Below the pieces are notes generated by a model that had not been told where the DNA came from, did not search any database, and saw only the letters and a program-made list of their open reading frames with translations. Positions 49,701-59,262 of a stretch of 64,000 nucleotides of DNA are shown in pieces (position 1 is the stretch's first letter; each line of letters opens with the position of its first letter). The position numbers and the translations under genes were made by a program. This DNA is from Datisca glomerata (lineage: Eukaryota; Streptophyta; Magnoliopsida; Cucurbitales; Datiscaceae): positions 1,270,260 to 1,334,259 of the forward strand of contig QANY01002235.1 in assembly GCA_003255025.1 (NCBI GenBank), in the 5' to 3' direction.

Positions 49701-50383
49701 TTTTAGCCTTCTTCGAACCTCTCTTGCTTTTCTTTTTGGCGCCAGAGGTGGAAGACTTGCTTTCAGTAAAATTTGCCTCTCCAGCCTTCCTCTTGTCCTT
49801 CAGAAACAGGGTCTCAGCAGCTTACAATTCCTTCATCATCTCAGGAAGGAGTACCTCAACTTATTCATCGAATAATTAAGTTTGAAGTTCTCAAAATTGT
49901 CAAGCAGAGTCTCACTCAAGGATCATATCAACTTGTGTCTCGACATCTACCTCAGCACCCATGATCTCCATCTCATTCAGATAAATAATTATCAACATCA
50001 TATGTTCTCTAACAGAAGTTTCAGGTTTCATCATGCAGTTCATAAAGTTTCACACAGCTGCCTGTTTGGCTTGACGAACCTGATCTCTGAACATTTCAAT
50101 ATCAGAGGTAGTTTCCATGTTCTGATGTTGTTGTTGCAACACATTGCTAACAAAAGCCAAGATGTAACACCTGGCGATCTCATCATTATGCGGCCAAGAA
50201 GCAGAAGCATTATTTTTCTCTTGAGCCGAGTCAACAATAAGCTCAAGGGGACAAGGTGTCATGAGCACGAACTTGTATTTTTTTTACCGTCAGCACGATA
50301 TCAACATTACATTTCCAATCCGCATAATTTTTACCAGTAAGTTTATTCGCGTTTAAAATAGTTAAGAGTGGGGATAACGACAT
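46738..50383 (-). pseudogene. Element D gag-pol (defective)
   Basis: Minus-strand order: gag from the ATG at 50383 (MSLSPLLTILNANKLTGKNY), zinc knuckle near 49600-49640, protease region (49016-49456, YYIPVLGKNLISVASLIEQ), GAG-pre-integrase and integrase (48739-49029, HSDVYGPLNIQARGGYEYFL, FEHVYLMHQKSETF), integrase remainder and linker (~47960-48730), RT with a YVDD box at 47518-47529, then 47108-47431 (LSQASYIGNVMNRFSMQDSK) and RNase H start (46738-46894, MEAEYVAVCEASKEAIWL; TLYCDNSGIVANSK). RNase H is cut off by the deletion into the LTR. Stops are frequent. Confidence 0.85.
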
Positions 50384-52067
50384 GATTACTAAAAAGAATA
50401 AATAAAGCAGTGTAAATAAATACTCAATCATTTAAGAAAGTATGATGCATGATGCAAATACTTAAATAATTAAAATTCCAATAAGAATATTTCTTTCACG
50501 ATATTACGATCAACAATGATAACTTGTCTCATCTAAGGACAATGCCCAAGTTATCTCCTATCGCATCAAGTCTCCTCTCGTTTGGTCAACGCTTCTCAAT
50601 ATGTCACTACATCTACCTTAACCAATCACCAATGGTTTTGATCACCTTAGCCCCATTGGCTAGCCCCTATGAGAGATTCCAATGTGCTTCAGTCTAAGTG
50701 TTTAACCAACACATCGGCTTTGAAGGTTGCATGAACTAACAGTCCATCTAGGAACGGTCCTCCATTACCACTTCCTTTCCAAGCTTTAGATTCGTAATCA
50801 ACTCAATGACTCAAAGCAACACGATTTTCAAATTTCTCCCACTAAAGAAAGGACCACGAGGGCGGCTCTAAACCATTCCTCGTGCGACGATCAAGTTTAC
50901 GTTGGGGACATTGTGAACGTTTCAACGTAAATGACCCTCCCACTTAGTTTTTGAAAAAAATTGATTTTTATCATTTTTTTCAAAAATTATAACTCTTTCT
51001 TAATTTGGAAAAAACAAGTTTCAAAAATTATAAACTTTTATTGAATTTAAATCCCAATTTAAAATTTATAAATTTTATAAGATTCGTGTTGTATTTAAAT
51101 TATAACTCATTATAAATTTAAACTACAATTATACATGTACATGTTACATGACATTTTGATATTGGAAAATTCCTGCTTCTATATGACGTGTTATATGATG
51201 ATGTGAGATTAATAATAAATCATCCATTCAAATAAATGATAATAATTTAAATACTAGTTTCCATGGTGTCTATAATTGTCTCCTTTTCCTTCAGGAAGTC
51301 CTACAAATTTTATAATTTTTTACAACAGTGTAGTCACATTTACAAGCTTTGATCAAAATCCCTTAATTAAGGAAAAATATTTTTATAATTAAATAATCTC
51401 ATTAAATGTATTTTTTAAAATTCAAAATTCAAAAGATAAAAATATAAAATTGATAATTATCTTTAGAATTCAAACTTTAAAAGATAAAAAGATAAAATAG
51501 ATAACTATCTTTTGAATTCAAAATTCAAAAGATAAAAGAGATAAAATTTATAACTATCTTTTGAATTTTAATTATCTTTTATTCGTTTAAAATTTAAAAT
51601 TTAAAAGATAAAAGATAGGATAAGGGTTTTCGCCAAATAAAAAGGGTTTCATGAACCTTAATTGTTATCATCTAGGGTTTCATAAACCCTAGTCACCACG
51701 CAGGGTCATAATGACAAACGGTGAGCCAGGAGGTGGTGTGGCACGGTGGCGACAGCAGAGACCGGTAATGACAGTGGCGGTGACATCTGACGACAGCGTC
51801 AGTGACGAATTACAAGGAATTTAAAAAATACAAATTTTGTAAGAAAATAAATTACATAAAATCCTGTGCCTTGATTTCGGCGTACATGAATTCTAAAATT
51901 GAAAAACTAAATGCCTAGAGCCAATAGATCATATCCATTCATAAAACACATTCAAAACTATTTTGAATCGACCATACAAAATAATATGCTAATATCACAA
52001 CATCCAATGATACATACATTTAAAAACTAAATATGCGCAATCAAGAACTCAAGGTTCTGATACCAAT
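50384..52067 (-). mobile_element. Element D leader with primer binding site
   Basis: Untranslated leader of about 1.7 kb. At 52054-52065 the minus strand reads TGGTATCAGAAC, an initiator-Met tRNA primer site, two bases from the LTR. Within it, 51400-51620 has repeated AT-rich blocks (AAAATTCAAAAGATAAAA-like). Confidence 0.75.
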
Positions 52068-53831
52068 TGTTGGATCAGGTTTTAAAATTTAAAGAAAAAT
52101 CATTGAACCACGAACGGTTCATCGGTGGAATATAAAAAAAATTCTAAACTAATTTAATCATATTAAATATTAAAACCATACATATGATTATGCATATTAA
52201 ACGTATTCTATAAAGGTAGAAACGATTTATACCTTATGTTGTATCAGAGAGTTTCTAACTTGGTGGAATCTTTCTTATTGTCTTTATGTTCTTCGTTCTT
52301 CATAGAACTCAAATCAATCTTCACACCAACAACCACTTATAGGATTCAGAAGTATATCTCAATCGGATATTGATCAGAAATTGAGTATGGATCTCAAAAC
52401 AACTGGAGAAGAAAAATCAGATTTTTCCTTCTCCTCTCTGTAGTTTGGCGGCAACTAGAGGGAGGGAGAGAAATTGTGTTTTCTCTGCTCTGTGTAATCA
52501 CACACTATGTTAGGGTTAGGGATGCAACCCTATTGTCATCCCTTATAATAATTAAGGAATTGCACATATATCCCTATATGTCAAATTACCAAAAATTCAC
52601 CCCTAATATTTGCTATTGTCAAAAATTGCATATCTCCTTAGAGTCAATGTTGTGTCCAAATTCATCAATCTAAATTGATAAATTAAATTGATCTCCATCA
52701 TTTAATTAATTATTTAATTTTAATTACTAATTATCCAATAATTATAAAATAACCAATTAATTAATTTTAACATTAATTATTTACTTTTTACTAATTAAGT
52801 GACAACACCCATCACATATGAGTTCAGAAAATATACCTTGGTCCAAAACACATTTTGGTCCAACTGATGTTATATTTCATTCCTGTCCTTATGAGTTATT
52901 CCTAACATCGTACGACTCCATTATAGGTCTGATGCTGAATCAACTCTCAATTCATGCGTGCTACATTTTCTGTTGGTGCAAATAAATTATTTTAACATAT
53001 TACCCTTCGTGAATATCAGTAGCAAGAGGTGGAATGTAAAATTATCATTTTACCCCTCTATTTATTATTTCTTTTACTCTTTTTGACTATGAATAAGAAA
53101 TACATAACCGTGAATCGTCTCGTACAGTACACCATGTCTTATTCGATGATTCATTTCATCGAATACTTTGCTAAGTTAATTTATTCACAGACCAATCAAT
53201 AAAGTATAAGGTGATATTGTTGCTTTCGCAATCTAACCACGAATTTCTATATTTGTGAGTCACGCAACTCTAACATAGTTTAATCACGATCCCAACAATC
53301 AAGGTATTGTACGATAATCGAACTCACTCCTTTGGCATATCAAAAACCTCAAGTAACTAAGTCAAACTTCGTATTCACTTCAGAATTAAGGTAATTTTGA
53401 AAATACCTTTAAGGTGCAACAATTAAATTTAGATCTAGATAAATGGTTTTGCTCTAAACTAATTGGTTATTGGTCTATTCAATATATTCCATAACATGTC
53501 TAGGTTAACATATAGAGTCTCCACTCCCATGACCCGAGACCGACATCTTTTGGTTGAACCTAATAGTCATAATCGGACTCGATTGCTCAGTCGATCCTAA
53601 GACTGCGAATAACATTCTGAACTATTTCAGAAGAATTTGCCTGGAAGACTCCTCTGTCTTTACTCTTCTTACGTTGATAATAGTTCTAGGACTTAAGTAA
53701 ATTATAAACACACATTAATTAATAGAAAAAATTTCATTCATTCATTAAATTCTGCAATACAAAATGTTTGAGAAATAACTAAATGCTCATAAATAGTTAT
53801 TACACCATACTTTATGGGCATAATTTGAACA
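52068..53831 (-). repeat. Element D 5' LTR
   Basis: 1764 bp. Plus-strand start TGTTGGATCAGG and end TTTGAACA, giving TG...CA ends. This is the most complete LTR of its family in the window and served as the reference for the others. Confidence 0.85.
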
Positions 53832-54921
53832 TGTTCTTGCCTGACTTACTTCTTTGTCTCTGATTTTAGGTTGCGCTTTGTTCTATCAATCGGTTGTGCT
53901 GTCACTTTGCCACTTCTCAAATATATTCCCTTACAGTATTCCTTTCCTTCTCTTCTAGGATTTTTCGTATTGCTAGGTAAAGTACCTTGAGGTCTGGTAT
54001 TCAATGCATTGACTCATTGTCCTACTTGATTTTCCAAGTTCCGATGAGACATTGCTTGGCTCCAAAACATTACGGATTAATTCTAGATCACCAACTCATT
54101 ATTTGTTATGTATTCTTTGAAAAGACTTTCTAATGTGCTACGCTGCTATGTCGGTGTTGGCTTTTGTGCAAAACCAAGAGGATAAGTTGGTATACTTTGT
54201 GAGTTTGATGACCCTACACCTTGATTACTCTAGGAGAAATTAGGGTGTCGCTTCCAACGAGAATTGTAGGTGTTAGAGTAAGGATTGTTGTTGCTATTTA
54301 TGTTAAAATTCCCCACATAGTTCACTGAAGCTGGATTTCCTGGGCAACATTCAAACAAATCCTCTTCACCACAATAAACACAAGATACCTCGACAACTTG
54401 GTTCATATTGTTACATTCCTTGATTTTGAAGCTGACTGGCTATGGATGCCAGACTTAAAGTCTTGATCATGTTGGTTGATGAAGATACATGAGTTTTTTA
54501 AAGCTGTCATAGCATCTAAATCATGTATCCCTGCAACTCTTTTACGGTTACTGCTCTAGAAATTGACCATTGGTAGTTGTTGCATGATATTATCTCTAGA
54601 ATCTCAAAAGCCTCATTATATGACTTAGAGAAAATAACTCCACTTGCTGAAGCATCAACCATCAATCTTGTAAAAGAATTCAGCTCATTATAGAAGGTTT
54701 CCATCAGGATGCAATGTGGAATTCCATGATGTGATTCTTAACAACTCCTTGAATCTTTCACATGTCTCATATAAAGACTCATCCTCCAATTGATGAAAAG
54801 AAATAATGTCATTTCTTTGTAGGTGGGAAATACTTCATCAAAAATATTTCAGCAAGGTCATTCCAAGTGCTAATAGAATTCGGAGGTATTCGGCCAAGCT
54901 CTAGCTCTGTCCTTTAATGAA
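53832..54921 (-). pseudogene. Athila gag, C-terminal part
   Basis: Minus-strand frame 54516-54704 (METFYNELNSFTRLMVDASA, SYNEAFEILEIISCNNYQWS), followed in broken form by a zinc-knuckle-like CVYCGEEDLF segment and GNPASVNYVGNFN (near 54300-54390), as in Athila gag. The knuckle's His seems replaced (CVYCGEEDLFECCP). Stops occur between the pieces. Confidence 0.8.
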
Positions 54922-55922
54922 TAGAGGTGGCAAATGGATCGGTTCGGCCCGCGAAACCGGTTGAACCTACCCGATCTTGAATAGTATTGGGCCATCACAA
55001 GCCTTGTCTACAAGGCCTATGGCCCGACCCGGATACTAGGCCTATGGCCCGACCCGGATACTAGGCCTGGCCCGTGAGGCCTGGACCGGCCCGTGAATTC
55101 ACTTTTTTGTCTAAAAATTTGAACAATTATGCATGTAAAGTTTGAACTCTCGACCTCTATTTTATAAATCACACTCTTTACCAATAGACCAAGACAACCT
55201 TTGTTAAATATATTGTTTAAAATATATTATTATTATCTTTTAACACATTTTATCGAAACTTCAAATAATATAATTTTGAGATAAATATATTTAATTAAAT
55301 AAAAAATAATATTTTTCATTTAAATGAAGTCTTTATTCAATGAAAAATTGGATTCATGAAAACTTTAAAAAATATTGGTTTTATATTCTTAATATTTTTT
55401 GTTTTGTTAATGAACATGAATTATAAATTAGTTATAAATAATTTATTTATTATATTTTTAGATTTTACGTGAATATGAATATCACTAGTTTATGAATTTA
55501 ATAAATAAAATAATTATTTTACCTATCATTACAAGTTTTTCTATTGAGATTTTAAAGTCATAAAATAAAATATTTAAAAGAAAGTAACATGACTTCCATA
55601 TAATTTAGTGGGAATCCCTACACTTCATCTATTCCTCATCAAGGTTCAACTCTCTCCATCTACATTTTTTAGAATTAAATCACATTAAAGGGAGGGGGAA
55701 CGGGCCGGGCCAGTTATTTAACTAGGACTGACCCATGAACCGGCCCGACCCAGACCGTCACAGGCCGATTCGACGGTTCATCTAGGCCGCCCTAAAATCT
55801 CCGGTGGCCCGGCACGGAATGGCTCGTGAACCGCCTCGAAAAGCCAGGGCCCGACCCATGAACCGGCCAGGCCAAGCATGGTTGGGCCGAACCCAGGTCG
55901 GGCCTGCCAGTTGCCATCCCTA
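54922..55922. mobile_element. hAT-like non-autonomous transposon in Athila gag
   Basis: 1001 bp. The termini TAGAGGTGGCAAATGG and (inverted) TAGGGATGGCAACTGG form imperfect inverted repeats. The flanks are TTAATGAA (54914-54921) and TTAATGAG (55923-55930), an 8-bp duplication with one mismatch, the hAT hallmark. No transposase frame is present. Both subterminal regions are GC-rich with repeated GGCCC[G/A] motifs, including a tandem block (GGCCCGACCCGGATACTA, twice at 55022-55068), around an AT-rich core. Confidence 0.8.
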
Positions 55923-56286
55923 TTAATGAGTAAGGAAACAGCCTCATCCATAGAGGCATATTCTAAAGCTCCATGTATTTTGAATACATCACTGACTTCC
56001 ATGAAGAGTCTTAAGTACATCTGAGGATCTTTAGTGGGGAATCCATTAAATTGCCCAACAGTTTCAACATCTGGAAACATAACAGGCTTCAAGTTAAAAC
56101 TGTGGAGCTGTAGCCAATCCTATATTCTCTCTTCTCAATTGTCTTAGAGTCCTATCTGAGTCAAAATTAAAATCAAGTAATTGCTGTCGGCGCATAAAAT
56201 GAAATCCAAGTTCCTGCAACATGGCAGTAGCATCAGCTATAGCACTATAGCTCATTTCAATTGATCTAAATAACTAAGTTTCACAC
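55923..56286 (-). pseudogene. Athila gag, N-terminal part
   Basis: Within the minus-strand frame 55778-56092, the part encoded outside the hAT insertion reads MKPVMFPDVETVGQFNGFPT and DPQMYLRLFMEVSDVFKIHG, matching Athila gag. The rest of that frame (below 55923) is transposon sequence, so the predicted protein end is artefactual. Confidence 0.8.
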
Positions 56287-56290
56287 TCAA

Positions 56291-56308
56291 TCCCCGGTAA
56301 CTGCATCA
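56291..56308 (-). other. Athila primer binding site (Asp-tRNA type), degenerate
   Basis: The minus strand reads TGATGCAGTTACCGGGGA, matching 14 of 18 positions of TGGCGCCGTTGCCGGGGA, the Asp-tRNA primer site common in Athila/Tat elements. It lies just upstream of gag, so the 5' LTR should begin immediately to its right. Confidence 0.6.
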
Positions 56309-57330
56309 AAAACTTATTGTGTGAGATATGTATACAAGTGCACGTGTCATTGACAAGTAATAAAGTGAAAAGTGAGTGTCATTCTCCAAATGAGTTGATG
56401 AAAAATAAGGCAATTAATTAGATCAAATTCAATTCTAATTGGAGCAGAGTAACAACAATGGTTTTGAGTTTAAATAATCTAAAGAATAAAGTAAAGAGTA
56501 TTAATCTAATTGAGGTAATTTAGAGTAACACTTGTAGAATATTGACCACAGAACAGAGTAAAATAGACGTATTCACTAGGAAAGTAATAGCGCCATCTGG
56601 ATAACTAACTTTTCGTGGCGCACGAGCTTCTCTGCCTTTTGGAGCGCCAGCTCGACTAAATGAGAAAGTCCATGCCATGGGTGCATCTATTCTGGTATAG
56701 CAATATGACTTTCAATGCTGTAGTATTCTCTTTTCAGCTACTGTCCTTCCAAGAATCCTTACATAACTATAGCAGCCTTATGCATAAACTGCTCATAAAT
56801 CATCAATTAAGCTAAAAAGGTACCTAAACTCTAAAAGACAACTAACATAAAGAAAATGATACATATAAGACTAGAAATGTATCACCCTAAGATTACTAAT
56901 GAATTAATCTTGAAAAAGAAAAGATAACTAAAATTTCTTAGAATTATCAATTTCTAAAATAAATCACCATTTTTAAAAATAACCTCCACTTGAACCTATA
57001 AATTTACTTTGTCTCTTATCATTTTAATATAGAATACTCTCATCTCCAAATTCGGGCTTTCCAATTTTATCGATTTTGGAAAATCAATTCACGTCAAAGC
57101 AGTTTTCGTAGTCTTCAAGCACCCACTAAGGAGTTGAATCTGTTTAAAGGAGATTGTGTGATATACAAGCCTCAGCTTCATTCACTATTATTCTATAATT
57201 TCTCCATTTTAAATATTCAGTATCGTATTTCGCAATTCAATTTATATATTTTTCAGATTTGTAATATTAATTTTTTGCATATTATTTCCAAGTATTTTTA
57301 ACATGGTCGTGTTTAATATATATGTGGTCT
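56309..57330 (-). mobile_element. Probable Athila 5' LTR region
   Basis: Position next to the primer binding site implies LTR sequence. No gene is visible. The outer border and a matching 3' copy were not found, so the extent is a guess. Confidence 0.4.
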
Positions 57331-57358
57331 TTGTCCACTATTTCGCCTATGATTAAAG

Positions 57359-57470
57359 ATACTAATAACTTAGTCCATATTAAGAGACTTGTGCAATACA
57401 TGTGATTTAATACATCAATGAAAAGTTTTTTATGAAATAAATTGGAGGTATGCTATTTGTTATTTAAATT
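57359..57470 (+). repeat. Direct repeat R1 near caulimovirid fragment
   Basis: Starts ATACTAATAACTTAGTCC and contains AATGAAAAGTTTTT and GAGGTATGCTATTTGTTATT. Strongly similar to R2 (57972-58059) and R3 (58158-58260). Confidence 0.85.
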
Positions 57471-57489
57471 AGAAGTAAATATATATATA

Positions 57490-57960
57490 TTTAAGAAAGA
57501 TCTGCTTGACAGACTTCATGATTCAATAATTTTTCAAAATTTGATTTAAAATCTGGATTTTGACAAATACAGATAGTCGGACAAGATAGGTATAAAACTG
57601 CTTTTACAGTAGTTTTTGGCCATTATGAATGGAATGTCTTACCATTTGGAGTTAAAAATAGTACTTCTGAATTCCAGCATATCATGAATGATATATTCAA
57701 TTCTTATACTAGATTTATTATTTGTTATATAGATGATGTTTTAATTTTCATATCCTCTATAGATCAACATATTAAACATTTGAATATTTTCAAGCATGTT
57801 ATTAACAGAAATGGCTTAGCTGCTAGCAAAATGAAAATATTTCAAACTAAATTCCTGGGGTTGTCCACTATTTCTCCTGGGTTTCATTGCCATTTCCTGG
57901 GTTTCTTGAATTTGAGCAACGTGATCTTCAATCCTGTTTAACTGAGTTCAAGAACTTTGG
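57490..57960 (+). pseudogene. Endogenous caulimovirid (pararetrovirus) reverse transcriptase fragment
   Basis: A plus-strand stretch with the order of motifs of a Caulimoviridae RT, closest in feel to petuvirus or florendovirus-like endogenous copies: a palm segment near 57545-57600, FGHYEWNVLPFGVKNSTSEF (57625-57680), the catalytic YIDD box at 57726-57737, then SIDQHIKHLNIFKHVI. Lesions: a one-base frame slip near 57530, a stop codon in place of a conserved residue near 57560, and loss of similarity soon after 57855. Only part of RT remains; protease, RNase H, coat and movement protein are absent. It cannot be functional. Confidence 0.75.
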
Positions 57961-57971
57961 CTAAATCCTGA

Positions 57972-58059
57972 ATACTAATAACTTAGTCCATATTAAGAGA
58001 CTTATGCGATACGCGTGATTTAGTACATCAATGAAAAGTTTTTGATGAAATACATTAAG
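57972..58059 (+). repeat. Direct repeat R2 near caulimovirid fragment
   Basis: Shorter copy of R1 that ends at ACATTAAGG, where the similarity stops. Confidence 0.85.
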
Positions 58060-58157
58060 GGGTCAGTTTTGATATAAAAGGAATTTAAAATTTTCTTTTA
58101 TGCAAAAGTATAAATTTCTGCGTATAGGACATATTCAAATAGCTTTCAAGCCCTTGA

Positions 58158-58260
58158 CTTTAGTCCATATTAAGAGACTTGTGCGATACACATGATTTAA
58201 TACATCAATGAAAAGTTTTTGATGAAATACATTGAAGGTATGTTATTTGTTATTTAAATC
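58158..58260 (+). repeat. Direct repeat R3 near caulimovirid fragment
   Basis: Copy of R1 from TTAGTCCATATTAAGAGACT to TGTTATTTGTTATTTAAAT. It lacks the first ~10 bases of R1. Confidence 0.85.
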
Positions 58261-59262
58261 AAAAGCTTACTTGAATAATTATTTGTATTTAATATGCCAT
58301 TTTAAGGAAAAAAAATTAAAAAATAGTCAATGATAAAAGAAAAATAAAAAATAACCACCCCCGAGTCTAAAAAAATATTGGCGCCAAAAAATTGATCCAC
58401 GCGCGCTATAACGAATTTCAAGTGTAATCTACACGAAACTTATAGAATATGTACGGTATATATAAAATATAATGCGTTTATCACATAAGTAAATATAATA
58501 TGTACCACATATATTATATGTACTACATAAATCTGTAACAGTTACGTGCGGGCGTAGAACAAACTGAGCGCGTGAATCTCTTTGTAAGAGTACTACCATG
58601 TACGTAGTTTATGTCTGGAGAGCATACTTGAAAGGAGATAGACACATGCGGTAGAGAGGTCCCCCACTTCGATTCTCGTCCCGTTAGCATCTCCGATCAG
58701 AGATAAGGGATTACTCCGTAAAGTCTTTTCGATCCGGAGCTAGCCACTAATGAACCTACTTACCTTGCTTGTGGACCAACTGTAGAGCTAACCCTTGTTC
58801 TATTGGTCTGGTGGTTGCTACCAAGACGATTTCCTTATGCCAATCAAATAACCTCGTATGCGTTTTTTTTACATTTTTGGGAAAGTGTGCAAGGGGTTAG
58901 TTTTTATGTTTTTATATTAATGATAGTTTTTATGAACTAAATAAAAAATGAGAGAATGATAGGATGGATAAACTTTTTTCATCCAGATTTAGATTCTTCT
59001 TACCGGACAAGGTAAGAAGTAAGAACACAAAAAACCCATGTCGGAGTGTCGCTGCGTGGGAATTATGCACAAACACCAGGGGTAGTACTGGTGAAACAAT
59101 TCCAAATTTCACCAGCTACATCGCCGACTCCACCGATTTACAGAAACTTAAATTCAACTGCCCCTCCCACCCTTCCACCCTAACAGATCGCATTCTCTGT
59201 TGCATCAGATTTTCGGCTCGTTTCCGTTTTCCTCTGAGGAGCAAACCAGGTTAGTCTATCCA
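58261..59262 (+). promoter_or_regulatory. Upstream region and 5' leader of FBL4
   Basis: No gene. It contains a possible tRNA-derived SINE remnant (58590-58860, weak). The ~300 bases before the ATG are pyrimidine-rich plant leader sequence. An in-frame upstream ATG at 59200 would add 21 residues not seen in the family. Confidence 0.4.

Larger units (their letters stand above)
45187..53831 (-). mobile_element. Ty1/copia element D (long LTRs) nested in Athila
   Basis: 8645 bp, flanked by TGTTC at 45182-45186 and 53832-53836. It carries a 3' LTR at 45187-~46737 (truncated), gag-pol, a leader, a primer binding site and a 5' LTR at 52068-53831. It belongs to the same family as the array at 12043-24232. 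Athila sequence lies on both sides: the gag-protease linker to the left and the gag zinc-knuckle region to the right. Confidence 0.9.

Noticed and set aside
57684..57941. C-terminal half of the 85-residue frame taken as viral protein
   Set aside because: Similarity to caulimovirid RT ends at about 57855; the rest (LSTISPGFHCHF onward) looks like unrelated joined sequence.
58630..58720. Candidate tRNA gene
   Set aside because: A box-B-like motif is present, but no cloverleaf with acceptor and anticodon stems can be formed by eye.
59200..59262. Upstream in-frame ATG of FBL4
   Set aside because: It would add 21 residues absent from the family; the ATG at 59263 gives the conserved N-terminus.
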